A stretch of DNA of 64,000 bases from the NCBI RefSeq assembly GCF_009765355.1, contig NZ_VTHK01000035.1, forward strand, positions 1 through 64,000, read 5' to 3'. The position numbers and the translations under genes were made by a program. Below, in pieces: positions 1-9,388 of the stretch. A model generated the notes under the pieces. That model had not been told where the DNA came from, searched no databases, and saw only the letters and a program-made list of their open reading frames with translations. Source of the DNA: Amycolatopsis anabasis. GTDB lineage: Bacteria > Actinomycetota > Actinomycetes > Mycobacteriales > Pseudonocardiaceae. The first letter of the stretch is position 1. Each line of letters starts with the position of its first letter.

Positions 1-55
1 TCGGGGCGTTGAAGGTACCGAACGCCGCATTGGGTACCTCCGAGCACCACCACCC
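1..55. repeat. Dispersed 55-bp repeat, copy 1
   Basis: These 55 bases are identical to 23134-23188. The element contains two KpnI-like GGTACC-type segments (GAAGGTACCGAACGCC, TGGGTACCTC) and ends in a CACCACCACCC run. A CACTCACGAC half-site of the intergenic hairpin family follows at about 63, the same order as at the second copy. It lies just past the stop of the GNAT gene, outside coding sequence. The copy may extend beyond the window edge. Confidence 0.85.
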
Positions 56-65
56 GCCCAAGCAC

Positions 66-1061
66 TCACGACTCCGCCAGATCGGTGCGCAGGATTCCGA
101 ACAGCACCACGTCCCGCCGTTGCCCGCCGCGCAGCCGGGCGCCGCGGAGCACGCCTTCCCGCCGGAAACCGGCTGCCTCCACCGCGTGCTGCCGGGCCAG
201 GTCGTCCACGTCGACGCCCGCCTCCACCCGGTCGAGCCCGGTGGTGGCGAACAGGTGCCCGACCAGCAGCCGCAGTGCGGTGGCGTCCACGCCGGGTGTG
301 GCACCGAGGCGCCAGGCCGAGCAGCCGAGCGTGCCGCCGTGGTCGACGACCTGCCAGGTGACCAGCCCGAGCACGCGCCCGGTGTCCGGGTCGAGCACCG
401 CGCCGCGGCGTGCCGGGGGGAGAGCCGAGGGCGACAGGTCCCGGTCGGGGTCGGGTGCGAAGCTGTCGGGGGCGACGCGATCTCCCGGCAAGGCTTCCGC
501 GAGCACCGTCCCGTCGCGCCGCCCGAGGACGGCCCGTTCGCGGGCGGGGCGGTCCAGGTCCGAGCGCAGCAGGCTGTAGTACACGACGTCTCGGCGTTGC
601 CCGCCGCGTCGCACGACGCCCCGGAGCACGCCTTCGCGGTGGAAACCGGCCGTTTCCAGCCCGCGCCAGCCGGGCAGGTTGCCCGCGTCGACGGTGGCCT
701 GCACCCGGTCCAGTCCGGTGGTGTCGAACAAGTACCGGGCCAGCAGCAGGCCCGCGGCGCTGCTCAGCCCGCGCCGGCGCGCGGCGGGCAGCAGTTTGAT
801 GCCGATGTTCCACGCCATGCTGGACAAGGTCGGTCCGTGGGTGACCGGGCGCCAGCTCACCCTGCCCAGCAGCGCACCGGTCGTGGTGTCGACGATCGCC
901 GCCCAGAACCGGGGGACCTCCACCGGAACCGGACGGTCATCCGGATCGAGATCGAACGTCGCGTCCCCGAGCGCGTCGATCGCTTCGCGCTCACCGTCGA
1001 GCAGGCCGGCGATGGCGACGTGCGCATCGCTGGCGAGGACGGTCCGCTCGGCCAAGGTCAT
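66..1061 (-). CDS. Tandem GNAT-domain N-acetyltransferase
   Basis: A 331-residue protein built from two related halves, each ending in a similar block (GVLRGVVRRGGQRRDVV and GVLRGARLRGGQRRDVV), so it is an internal duplication of a RimJ/RimL-type GNAT domain. GNAT enzymes move an acyl group from acyl-CoA to an amine. The first half keeps an acetyl-CoA loop (RRRGLSSAA, about residue 110); in the second half this loop is degraded (TPGVDATA), so only the first is likely catalytic. The ATG lies 10 bp after the stop of the AMP-ligase gene, indicating translation in one operon with it. The acceptor substrate cannot be read from the sequence. Confidence 0.8.
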   Translation of the reverse strand: MTLAERTVLASDAHVAIAGLLDGEREAIDALGDATFDLDPDDRPVPVEVPRFWAAIVDTTTGALLGRVSWRPVTHGPTLSSMAWNIGIKLLPAARRRGLSSAAGLLLARYLFDTTGLDRVQATVDAGNLPGWRGLETAGFHREGVLRGVVRRGGQRRDVVYYSLLRSDLDRPARERAVLGRRDGTVLAEALPGDRVAPDSFAPDPDRDLSPSALPPARRGAVLDPDTGRVLGLVTWQVVDHGGTLGCSAWRLGATPGVDATALRLLVGHLFATTGLDRVEAGVDVDDLARQHAVEAAGFRREGVLRGARLRGGQRRDVVLFGILRTDLAES

Positions 1062-1071
1062 GGCTTGCGCT

Positions 1072-2313
1072 TCACAGGTCGCGGTGGTCGAACACGCGCC
1101 GGGTTTTCCCCTCGCTGCGCGGCAGGGTGCCGGGCTCGAGGAGATCCAAGTCGACGCGCAGGCCGATCCGGTCGCGTAGCCGCCGTTCGAGCACTTCGCC
1201 GAGTCCGGGCTCGCCGGTGGCCTCGACCCGGATGGTGAGCGAGTCCCGGCCGTTCGCGTCGCGATCGATGTGCGCCTGGAACTCCGGCCCCGCGCCCGGC
1301 AGGTCGGCGAGCACGGTGTCGACCTGCATCGGGACGAAGATGACCCCGCGCACCTTGACCTGGTCGTCCGACCGGCCTTGGATCCGGCCGATGCGCGGGT
1401 ACGGGCTCCCGCACGGGCAGGGGTCCGGGTACCGGTACGACAGGTCCCGAGTGCGATACCTGATCAGCGGTGTGGCTTCCTTGTTCAGCGTGGTCACCAC
1501 GATTTCCCCGGCCACGCCCGGCGGAACCGGTTCGAGCGTCTCCGGATCGATGATCTCCACGTGGTAGTGGTCGCTCCAGACGTGGATGCCGTCGTGGCGC
1601 GAACATTCGGCGCCCGTGCCGGGGCCCCACAGTTCGGTCAGCCCGTAGAGGTCGAATGTCTCGATGCCGAGCAGCGATTCGATCCGGGCGCGAGTCGCCT
1701 CGCCCCAGCGTTCCCCGCCGGTGATCGCCACCCGCAGCGCGAGTTCCGGGCGCAGGCCGCGCTTTTCCACGAGTTCGGCCAGCAGCAACAGGTACGACGC
1801 CGTGGCGCTCAACGCGGTGCTGCGCAACTCGCGCAGCATCTCCAGTTGCAGTTCGGTATTGCCCGGTCCGGTGGGCACGGCCATCGCGCCGAGCCGCTCG
1901 GCGCCGGTCTGGAACCCGATTCCCGCCGTCCACAGGCCGTAGCCGACCGCGACCTGGATCCGGTCGTCGGCCGTCAGGCCCGCATAGCGGTAACACCGGG
2001 CCTGCATATCCGCCCAATCGTCCACGTCCCGTGCCGTGTATGCGCAAATGGTGCGCCGACCGGTGGTGCCGGACGAGGAATGCACCCGCACGATCCGATC
2101 CGGGGTGACCGCGGCGTAGCGCAGCATCCCGGTCTCCCGGAGTTCCTCCTTCGTGGTGAACGGCAACTCGGCCAGATCTTCGGGATGGCCGATCGTCCGG
2201 GGAGTCACTCCCGCCGCGGCCAGTTTTTCCCTCAGGTAGGCCGATCCGGAGGTGACTCGGGCCAGCATCGAACGTAAGACCGCCGGATCCGGTTCGGCAA
2301 CGGCTGTCGGCAT
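1072..2313 (-). CDS. PaaK-like AMP-forming CoA ligase
   Basis: A 413-residue member of the phenylacetate-CoA ligase branch of the ANL superfamily, which adenylates a carboxylic acid. The phosphate-binding loop is SSSGTTGRRT (about residue 81), followed by a YGLTELWGPG segment and a C-terminal GKTRRV lysine region. Length is near the usual 420-440. A Cys-rich patch (PDPCPCGSPYPRIGRI) resembles the zinc-binding patch of PaaK-type ligases. Start taken at ATG 2313; a GTG 24 bases upstream is also open. Sits between an MFS exporter gene and the GNAT gene on the same strand; no paa catabolic genes are nearby, so the acid may belong to a biosynthetic step. Confidence 0.8.
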   Translation of the reverse strand: MPTAVAEPDPAVLRSMLARVTSGSAYLREKLAAAGVTPRTIGHPEDLAELPFTTKEELRETGMLRYAAVTPDRIVRVHSSSGTTGRRTICAYTARDVDDWADMQARCYRYAGLTADDRIQVAVGYGLWTAGIGFQTGAERLGAMAVPTGPGNTELQLEMLRELRSTALSATASYLLLLAELVEKRGLRPELALRVAITGGERWGEATRARIESLLGIETFDLYGLTELWGPGTGAECSRHDGIHVWSDHYHVEIIDPETLEPVPPGVAGEIVVTTLNKEATPLIRYRTRDLSYRYPDPCPCGSPYPRIGRIQGRSDDQVKVRGVIFVPMQVDTVLADLPGAGPEFQAHIDRDANGRDSLTIRVEATGEPGLGEVLERRLRDRIGLRVDLDLLEPGTLPRSEGKTRRVFDHRDL

Positions 2314-2427
2314 CGCACCTTCATACCGCAAGATCACATTGTTTTGGCGGAGCGGGAAAGCGAAAAGCCCGAGCGGAGTAGCCCGTATTCAGCCGGATGA
2401 AGGAAAACGGCGCCGGGGGAATAGCGG

Positions 2428-3639
2428 CTACCGCGCGGCGGGCACCGCCGCCGTTCGCGCGCGTTGCCAGCCAGCGGCGGCACCGGCGCCCGCCACGACG
2501 CCGAGTGCGGCGAAGGTGGCGATCGCGGTCGACGGCGTGGTCAGTTCGGCGACGGCACCGGCGAGCGCGATGCCCGCTCCTTGCGCGGCACGCAGAATCG
2601 CCGTGGCCAGACCGTAGGCTTGGCCGCGCCTTTCCGCCGGCACCGTCCGGGTGAACGTCGCGACACCGACCGCGTCGTATCCGGAGAGCAGGCCGCACAG
2701 CAGGCAAAGCCCCGCCGTGATCCACAGGCCCGGCGCCAGCGCGATCGGCAGCAGAACCGCGCTGGTAGCCACGGCCAGCGGGCCCAGCAGCCGCAGTCGC
2801 CACGCCGGCCGCACCATGCGGGTGATCAGCACGGCCCCGAGTGCGCTGCCCGCCGGGGTGGCCGCCAGCAGCACGCCGACCGCCGCCGTGCTCACGCCGA
2901 TCTCGGCGGCGTACGGCACGGCCAGTGCGGTGGGCACCGTGTGGAAGCCGATCAGGCACGCGATCGCGACCAGATACCGCAGCCGCCGATCCCGCCACAC
3001 CAGCTGGGCACTCGTGCCGAACGCGGCCAGCACCGTCGGCTGCCCGGTTTCGCGCGCCGGGGAAGGGTGTGGTCCCACACCCACCGCGATCAGCGCCGCC
3101 GACCCGGCGAACGTCGCCGCGTCGATCAGCAACGCCCAGCCGGTACCCAGCCACGCGACGAGCGGGGCGCCCAGGGAATACCCGCCGAGTGAGCCGAGCT
3201 GAAGCGTCATGAACATGATGCCCATGCCGACTTCGAGCCGGTCGGCGACGAGGACCCGGGGGAGAATCGCGGCGCGGGCGGCCTTGAACGGCGCCCCGAC
3301 GAGTTGCACCGCCACCAGCAGCAGACCGAGTGCCCAGAGCGGAATTCCGGGAATCGCCATCGCCGAAACCAAGGCCGCCCGGCACAGGTCGCACGCCACC
3401 ATCAGGGCACGGCGTGCGCACCGGTCGGCCAGCCCGGCCAGCAGTGGTCCGCCCAGCAGTTCGGGGACGAACGTCAGGGCGTAGGTCAGCGCTGCCAGCG
3501 CCGGTGAGCCGGTGCGGTCGAATACCAGCACCGCCAGCGCGACCCGCGCCAGCTGGTCACCGACGATCGACAACAGGTGCGAGAGGAACAGCGCCCGGAA
3601 CTCCCCGGCGGCGAACACCTCGCGATAGCCGGCCGTCAC
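2428..3639 (-). CDS. MFS transporter, 12-TM drug-export type
   Basis: A 403-residue membrane protein with about twelve hydrophobic segments and the usual loop between helices 2 and 3 (GLADRCARR, near residue 68). Most similar in style to the actinobacterial enterobactin-exporter/MFS_3 group that moves small molecules out of the cell. Starts at GTG 3639. It is the first gene of a three-gene minus-strand operon with the AMP ligase (114 bp downstream) and the double GNAT, so it may export their product or a related toxic compound. Substrate unknown. Confidence 0.8.
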   Translation of the reverse strand: MTAGYREVFAAGEFRALFLSHLLSIVGDQLARVALAVLVFDRTGSPALAALTYALTFVPELLGGPLLAGLADRCARRALMVACDLCRAALVSAMAIPGIPLWALGLLLVAVQLVGAPFKAARAAILPRVLVADRLEVGMGIMFMTLQLGSLGGYSLGAPLVAWLGTGWALLIDAATFAGSAALIAVGVGPHPSPARETGQPTVLAAFGTSAQLVWRDRRLRYLVAIACLIGFHTVPTALAVPYAAEIGVSTAAVGVLLAATPAGSALGAVLITRMVRPAWRLRLLGPLAVATSAVLLPIALAPGLWITAGLCLLCGLLSGYDAVGVATFTRTVPAERRGQAYGLATAILRAAQGAGIALAGAVAELTTPSTAIATFAALGVVAGAGAAAGWQRARTAAVPAAR

Positions 3640-3755
3640 CGGCCACTACCCCGCCGAGGACCGAATGACGTATTCGGATACTCGCGTGTCGGGTGCACCG
3701 TTCCAACCAATGCGCGAATCAGCGGCCGGGCGCCCCATTTTACCGCCGGACGCCG

Positions 3756-4586
3756 CTACGCCGTGAAGAAATCGACGAGTGCGCGGGCAATCCGGCCCGG
3801 GGCGTTCTCCGTGGGGATGTGGTCCGCTTCCGGGATGCGCAGGAGCGTGGTGCGCGGGATCTCCGCGGCGAACTTCTCGGCGTACTCCACTTTCTCGAAG
3901 CCGTCGTCCTCGCCCCAGATCAGCAACTTGGGCGTCGTGGACCGCCGCAGCGCGGGAACGAGATCAAGGGTGTAGCGGCTTTCGGCCGCGCCCGCCAGGG
4001 CCAGCCAGGAGCGGCGGACCCGCGGATCGGTCCACGGATCCAGATATTCGGCGACCAGCTCCTCGGTGGCGGCACCGGCCAGGGCCGCTCCCACGGCTTG
4101 TCGCCGGGCGGCGAGAAGTTCGGTCGCCGCGGCGGCTTCCGGGTCCCGGAACCGGGCCACGTGGGGCGCCGGCCAGGAGTCGTAGAGGACCGAGTTGACC
4201 AAGGCGAGCCGGGACACCTCCAGCCGTTCGCGGGCGAGGAGATGCTGGGCGATGGCGCCGCCGATGTCATGGCCCGCCACGGCGATCGGCCCGGAGATCT
4301 TCAGCGCGGACGCGAATCGCGCCACCCAGTCCGCGAGGGCCGGGACCGTGGCCGTTTCCCGGGTCAGCTCGCCTCCGGAACGCCCCAGCCCGGGGAGATC
4401 GACCGCGAGGGGCCGCAGCCCCGCCTCCGCGAGGCGGCCCAGCACCGGAAGCCACACCCGGCTCCAATAGGTCCCGTGCAGCAGCAACACGGCCGGGCCG
4501 TCCTGCCCCGCGGTCAGGTAGCTGGCCGGTTCGCCGTCGACCTGGACCGCGGTCCGCAGCACGCCCGTTTCAGTGGTTTCGCTCAT
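3756..4586 (-). CDS. Alpha/beta hydrolase with Asp nucleophile
   Basis: A 276-residue alpha/beta-hydrolase fold protein. The oxyanion segment LLHGTYWSR and the nucleophile elbow VAGHDIGGA are visible; the elbow carries Asp (G-H-D-I-G) rather than Ser, as in epoxide hydrolases and haloalkane dehalogenases. A DxF-type acid region (WGEDDGFEK) and a C-terminal EADHIPTENAP histidine complete the triad. Start placed at ATG 4586 because the open frame upstream is out of family. Divergent from the GlxA-type regulator, 70 bp apart, so the regulator may control it. Confidence 0.8.
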   Translation of the reverse strand: MSETTETGVLRTAVQVDGEPASYLTAGQDGPAVLLLHGTYWSRVWLPVLGRLAEAGLRPLAVDLPGLGRSGGELTRETATVPALADWVARFASALKISGPIAVAGHDIGGAIAQHLLARERLEVSRLALVNSVLYDSWPAPHVARFRDPEAAAATELLAARRQAVGAALAGAATEELVAEYLDPWTDPRVRRSWLALAGAAESRYTLDLVPALRRSTTPKLLIWGEDDGFEKVEYAEKFAAEIPRTTLLRIPEADHIPTENAPGRIARALVDFFTA

Positions 4587-4656
4587 GGGACCACTGTGAC
4601 CGGAGCCAGCCTCCCCGCCGAGAGTCCAAAAAGACACCTATGGGTACATTCTTGTC

Positions 4657-5610
4657 ATGCGCCGTCATCGAGTGGTGGCCCTGCTCAACCCGCCCCAGTC
4701 GCCCTTCGAACTCGCCTGTGCCGCCGAGGTTTTCGGCACCGTCCGCGAGGACGTACCGGCCCACTACGACTTCCGGATCTGCGCCGAGCGCCCCGGCCCG
4801 CTGCGGACCACCGTCGGCTACCCGATCCTCGTCGACGCGGGGCTGGCGGCCCTGCGGGCGGCGGACACCGTGCTCATCCCCGGCTGGCAGCCGCCCGGCG
4901 CACCCGCGCCGCGGGCCGTCACCGAGGCGCTGCGGGCCGCCCACCGGCGCGGGGCGCGGATCGTCGCCATCTGCACGGGGGCGTTCGTCCTCGCCCAGGC
5001 CGGACTGCTCGACGGCCGCCGCGCCACCACCCACTGGCGCCACACCGCCCAACTCGCCGCCACCTTCCCCGAGGTGCGGGTGGACCCGGACGTGCTCTAC
5101 GTGGACCACGGCGACGTGGCGACCAGCGCCGGAACCGGTGCGGGCATCGACCTGTGCCTGCACCTCGTACGTTCCGACCACGGCGCGGCGTACGCCGCCC
5201 AGATCGCCCGGAACATGGTGCTGCCGCCACACCGGGAGGGCAGCCAGCTCCAGTACGCCGCACAGCCCGTCCCGGCCAAGGCGGACGAGTCGTTGGCGCC
5301 ACTGCTGGAGTGGGCCACCGCCCGGCTCGACGCCCGGCTGACCGTCGACCGGCTCGCCGAACGCGCCGGGCTGTCGAGCCGGACGCTTGCCCGGCGGTTC
5401 ACCGAACAGCTCGGCACCAGCCCGGGACAGTGGCTGCTCGGCCGGCGCCTCGACGCGACACGGGTGCTGCTGGAACGGACCAACCTGCCGGTGGAAGCCA
5501 TCGCCACCCGGGTCGGCCTCGCCTCGGCGGTCAACCTGCGCCGCCGCTTCCGGGCCCACTTCGGCACCACCCCCGGCGCCTACCGGCGGACCTTCGGCGA
5601 AACCCGGTAG
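4657..5610 (+). CDS. GlxA-family transcriptional regulator (DJ-1/PfpI + AraC)
   Basis: A 317-residue protein with an N-terminal DJ-1/PfpI-like domain (residues 1 to about 175, nucleophile-elbow-like AICTGAFVLAQAG) and a C-terminal AraC/XylS double helix-turn-helix (about 215-315, SSRTLARRFTEQLGTSP then AIATRVGLASAVNLRRRF). This architecture is typical of GlxA-type activators. ATG 4657 chosen: the DJ-1 domain begins directly at VVALLNPPQSPFELA. Divergently transcribed from the Asp-type alpha/beta hydrolase, its probable target. Confidence 0.9.
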   Translation: MRRHRVVALLNPPQSPFELACAAEVFGTVREDVPAHYDFRICAERPGPLRTTVGYPILVDAGLAALRAADTVLIPGWQPPGAPAPRAVTEALRAAHRRGARIVAICTGAFVLAQAGLLDGRRATTHWRHTAQLAATFPEVRVDPDVLYVDHGDVATSAGTGAGIDLCLHLVRSDHGAAYAAQIARNMVLPPHREGSQLQYAAQPVPAKADESLAPLLEWATARLDARLTVDRLAERAGLSSRTLARRFTEQLGTSPGQWLLGRRLDATRVLLERTNLPVEAIATRVGLASAVNLRRRFRAHFGTTPGAYRRTFGETR

Positions 5611-5698
5611 GCGGCGATCCGCCCGGTCGCGGAGTTACCCGTGGCAGCTTCCGGTCAGGCTCCGGGGGAACGGTCGCCTCCTCCCTACCTTGCCTGGC

Positions 5699-6427
5699 AT
5701 GCGTACTTCTCCCCGGCTGCTCGCGGCCATCCTGGTGGCGATCGGCCTGGCGCTGCCCGCCTGCGGTTCCGCCGACGCGCCGGATCCCAAGCCGAACCTC
5801 CTCATCGAGTACTGGCAGTCGGCCGCGGTCAAGAACGACCGCCTGCCCGGCTACGGCTCCGCCCCCGGGGACCGCCAGGCCAACCTCGCGGCCTACTACT
5901 CTCCCGAGCAACTGCTGTCCCGGCTGCTGAGCGTGTTCACCTGCACCGACGAGCCGCTCGACACCGAGCGGCAGGGCGGTGACTCCTTCGACACCTCCTG
6001 CGATCTCAACGCCGCGGTCCGTCGCGCGGTGCGGGAAGCCGGTGGCGACCCCCAGCACGTCTCCGGCCGCGTCGCGCTGGTCAAGCACCCGGACGGCGCC
6101 CTGGAACTGATGACCCTGTTCATCGCCAACGCCAAGGTGATCGACGCCAACGGCGAAACCTACTCCGGCCTCGACGAGTTCCGCGCGGGCAACGATCTGC
6201 TCGATTCGGACGACGTGATCCTGGTGCCGCGCGAGCTCACCCAGGTGACCGGAGAGAACCAACTCGTCACGGTCTACGGCCATACCCGGTGGGCGGGCTG
6301 GCCGTGGCTGCTCGGCAGTGGTGGCGCCCTGGCGCTGGTCGCCGTGCTGCTGCTGATCCGCCGGAAGGTGCGCCGTGCGCAGCAGCGGGGTGACCAGGAG
6401 CTGGGCACCGCTCCCGGTGCGCCCTGA
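5699..6427 (+). CDS. Putative lipoprotein with C-terminal membrane anchor
   Basis: A 242-residue protein of unknown function. The N-terminus is a lipoprotein signal (LVAIGLALPAC, lipobox Cys about residue 22). The middle is a soluble region with no motif I recognise and two or three further cysteines (FTCTDEP, FDTSCDLN). Near the C-terminus a single hydrophobic helix (GSGGALALVAVLLLI) is followed by RRKVRR, so the mature domain faces outside with a short cytosolic tail. A lipid anchor plus a C-terminal helix is an unusual pairing; the hydrophobic start may simply be a cleaved signal. No clear operon partner. Confidence 0.65.
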   Translation: MRTSPRLLAAILVAIGLALPACGSADAPDPKPNLLIEYWQSAAVKNDRLPGYGSAPGDRQANLAAYYSPEQLLSRLLSVFTCTDEPLDTERQGGDSFDTSCDLNAAVRRAVREAGGDPQHVSGRVALVKHPDGALELMTLFIANAKVIDANGETYSGLDEFRAGNDLLDSDDVILVPRELTQVTGENQLVTVYGHTRWAGWPWLLGSGGALALVAVLLLIRRKVRRAQQRGDQELGTAPGAP

Positions 6428-6433
6428 TCCGCG

Positions 6434-7798
6434 TCAGCCGAGGCAGGAGCGGACGGCCTCGGCCAGGTTCGCCGCCCGCGGGTCATCGGGCCGGTAGTTC
6501 CAGAGGTTCGTGACGTAGCCGAAGCCGACACCGGCATCGGGGTCCGCGAAGCCGATCGATCCGCCGGAGCCGGGGTGACCGAACGAGCCCGGCCCGACCA
6601 TCGGCATCGGCCGGCAGGCCCGCATGAACCCGAGCGACATGTAGAAGGAGCGGTCAGCCGGGATGTTCAGCCCCGGCGGCAGGCCGTGCATCGGCGTCTT
6701 GTCGGTCTGGACGACCGTCGCCCGCTGGACCGTCGCCGGATCCAGCAGCCGCACCCCGTCGACGTCGCTCACCGTGGCGGCGTACATCCGGGCCAGCGAT
6801 CGCGCGTCGGAGAGCATGTTCGCGGCCGGGAACTCCGCCGCGCGCCAGGCACGCGTGAAGAAGTATCCGGTCGTGTTGTCCAGGGCGCCGCCGAGTTCGC
6901 CGGCGCGGGCCTGGACCGAGCCCGGACTGTACATGGCTTTGACCCATGCGGTGACCGTGTCCGCGTCCAGCCCGGTGGTCTTGACCAATCCGGCGATCAG
7001 CTCCTCCAGGCTGAACGGAGCGGCGTCCTCGACCCGGGCGATCCGGTGCTCTTGTTTCTCCGGCAGCCCGATCCAGGCGCTCAGTCCGAGCGGGCGAGCG
7101 ACCTCGTCGGCGAAGAACGTGCCGAGCGACTTGCCGGTGATCCGCCGCACGACCTCCCCGACCAGAAACCCGTAGGTGACGGCGTGGTAGACGTGCTCGG
7201 TGCCCGGCCGCCACAACGGCTTCTACGCCTCGAGCGCACGGATGACCGGGTGCCAGGCGCACGCCTGCTCGAAGGTCAGCGGCCCGTCGACGATCGGCAG
7301 ACCGGCCTGGTGGGACAGCAACCAGCGGACCGGGATCTCCTCCTTGCCGCCCGCGCCGAATTCGGGCCAGTACTTGACCACCGGGGCGTCCAGATCCAGT
7401 TCACCGCGCTGTGCCAGCAGGTGGGCGCAGATCGCGGTAGCGCCTTTCGTCGTGGAGGCGACCCGGACGATGGTGTTCCTGCGCCACGGCTGGTGCGGCT
7501 CGCGACTGGCGAGGCCGCCCCACAGGTTGACCACCGGGCGGCCGCCCACGTAGACGCTGCACGCGGCGCCGATCTCGCCGGGCTTTCCCGCGAAGTTCGC
7601 GCGGAACGCGTCGGCGACCTTTCCCCAGCCGTGCTCGGCGCCGTTCTCGGCATCGTCACCACCGCTTCCGGAGGCGCTCGCGGAGGCGTCGCCCTGGCCG
7701 GTGAGGCCGGCGAGCGCACCGGCGCCCACCGCGCCCTTGAGCACGGTCCGGCGCCCGACGTGTCTCTGCCCGGGTGTCCCGCTTGTCGTGCCTGCCAT
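6434..7798 (-). pseudogene. EstB-like serine beta-lactamase-family hydrolase, amber-interrupted
   Basis: The frame from ATG 7798 runs 191 codons, meets a TAG at 7223-7225, then continues open in the same frame to 6434. The upstream part has a Tat signal (VGRRTVLKGAVGAG) and the SxxK active-site motif (VASTTKGA, Ser115). The downstream part continues the fold with LWRPGTEHVYHAVTYG, normal for class C beta-lactamase/EstB-like esterases, so the two parts are one ~454-residue gene. One C-to-T change from CAG (Gln) explains the stop. A fragment restart at ATG 7216 would lack SxxK. It is the third gene of the DrrAB-type operon (20 bp downstream of the permease). Either a recent pseudogene, a sequencing error, or readthrough. 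Confidence 0.85.
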
Positions 7799-7817
7799 GA
7801 CGTAATCCTTTCTGCGG

Positions 7818-8582
7818 TTAGGAAATCCTGCGGCGGTAAGTGGCCGTGGCGAAGAGGTACGCGACGATGAGGATGCCGACGCACCAGGCGAGGGCGACCC
7901 AGATGTCGGTGCCGACCGGCTGCTCGGTGTACAGGGCGCGGATGGCGTTGACGATGGAGGTCACCGGCTGGTGCTCGGCGAACCAGCGCACCGGGCCGGG
8001 CATGGTGCCGGTGGGCACGAATGCCGAGCTGAGGAACGGCAGGAAGATGAGCGGGTAGGAGAACGCGCTCGCGCCGTCCGCGGACTTCGCGGTGAGGCCG
8101 GGGATGACGGCGAGCCAGGTCAACGCCAGGATGACCAGGATCAGGATGCCGGCGACCGCGAGCCACGCCGGCACTCCCGCCCCCGAGCGGAAACCCATGA
8201 GCAGGGCGACGCCCACCACGACCACGAGCGAGATCAGGTTGGCGACCAGCGAGGTCAGCACGTGCGCCCACAGCACGGCCGACCGCGCGATCGGCATGGA
8301 CTGGAATCGCTCGAAGATGCCGCTCTTCATATCCAGGAAGAGCCGGAACGCGGTGTAGGAAATGCCCGAAGCGACCGTGATGAGCAGAATTCCGGGCAGC
8401 AGGTAGTTCACATAGGAATCCGACCCCGATTTGATCGCGCCGCCGAACACGTAGACGAACAGCAGCAGCATGGCGATCGGCGTGATCGCGGTCGTGATGA
8501 TGGTGTCCACGCTGCGCGTGATGTGGCGCAGGGAGCGCCCCAGCAGGATGGCGGAGTCGCCGAAGAAATGCTTGGTCATCAT
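7818..8582 (-). CDS. ABC-2 type transporter permease (DrrB-like)
   Basis: A 254-residue membrane subunit with six predicted helices, of the ABC-2 family whose type member DrrB exports daunorubicin. The FERFQSMPIARSAVLWAHVL stretch after the second helix is the conserved ABC-2 region. ATG 8582 overlaps the stop of the ATPase gene by 4 bp (ATGA), so the two are translationally coupled and form one exporter. The exported compound is not evident; the downstream broken serine hydrolase is cotranscribed. Confidence 0.88.
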   Translation of the reverse strand: MMTKHFFGDSAILLGRSLRHITRSVDTIITTAITPIAMLLLFVYVFGGAIKSGSDSYVNYLLPGILLITVASGISYTAFRLFLDMKSGIFERFQSMPIARSAVLWAHVLTSLVANLISLVVVVGVALLMGFRSGAGVPAWLAVAGILILVILALTWLAVIPGLTAKSADGASAFSYPLIFLPFLSSAFVPTGTMPGPVRWFAEHQPVTSIVNAIRALYTEQPVGTDIWVALAWCVGILIVAYLFATATYRRRIS

Positions 8583-9358
8583 CGTTCCTTACCGTCGGCG
8601 CCGACGAGGGAGAGGAAGACGTCCTCCAGGGTCGGCTGCTTCTCGACGTATTCGACCTTGGCGGGCGGGAGCAGTTGCTTGAGTTCGGCGAGGGTGCCGT
8701 TCACCAGGATCCGGCCCTCGTGGAGAATCGCGATCCGGTCGGCGAGTTGTTCGGCTTCGTCCAGGTACTGCGTCGTGAGCAGTACCGTCGTACCCCGGCC
8801 GGCGAGTTCCTTGACGGCCTGCCACACCTCGATGCGCGCCTGCGGGTCGAGCCCGGTCGTCGGCTCGTCGAGGAAGATGACCGGCGGATTCCCGACGAGG
8901 CTCATCGCGAGGTCGAGGCGGCGGCGCATACCTCCCGAATACGTCGACACCTTCCGCGCGCCCGCGTCGGTCAGCGAGAAACGCCGCAGCAGCTCATCCG
9001 CGATCGTCCCCGGATCCTTGAGGTGCCGCAATTTGGCGACCAGCACGAGGTTCTCCCGCCCGCTGAGGATTTCGTCGACGGCCGCGAACTGTCCGGTGAG
9101 GCTGATGGACTCCCGCACGTCCGCGGCCTGCGTGGCGACATCGAAGCCGTGGACGCTGGCCGTCCCCGCGTCGGCCTTGAGCAGCGTGGACAGGATCTTC
9201 ACGGCCGTGGTCTTGCCCGCCCCGTTCGAGCCGAGCAGGGCGAAAATGCTGCCCCGCGCCACGTCGAAGTCCACGCCGCGCAACACCCGCAGTGTCTTGT
9301 ACGACTTCTCCAGGCCCCGCACGTGGATCGCCGGGCGCTGGTCCTGATTGGTTGTCAT
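8579..9358 (-). CDS. ABC transporter ATP-binding protein (DrrA-like)
   Basis: A 259-residue nucleotide-binding subunit with Walker A (LLGSNGAGKTTAVKIL), ABC signature (TYSGGMRRRLDLAM), Walker B (PPVIFLDEPTTGLDP) and a C-terminal DrrA-type extension ending in EDVFLSLVG. ATG 9358 preferred over an upstream start at 9388 because a purine-rich AAGGTGA lies before it and the residues between do not match the family. Pairs with the permease at 7818-8582. Its upstream region holds tandem operator-like palindromes (9389-9430). Confidence 0.92.
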   Translation of the reverse strand: MTTNQDQRPAIHVRGLEKSYKTLRVLRGVDFDVARGSIFALLGSNGAGKTTAVKILSTLLKADAGTASVHGFDVATQAADVRESISLTGQFAAVDEILSGRENLVLVAKLRHLKDPGTIADELLRRFSLTDAGARKVSTYSGGMRRRLDLAMSLVGNPPVIFLDEPTTGLDPQARIEVWQAVKELAGRGTTVLLTTQYLDEAEQLADRIAILHEGRILVNGTLAELKQLLPPAKVEYVEKQPTLEDVFLSLVGADGKER

Positions 9359-9388
9359 CTGGATTTCACCTTCGAGATCAAGTCCCAC

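Noticed and set aside
1072..2313. Phenylacetate catabolic paaK
   Set aside because: No paa oxygenase or ring-cleavage genes nearby and it is grouped with a GNAT and exporter, so the specific gene name was not assigned.
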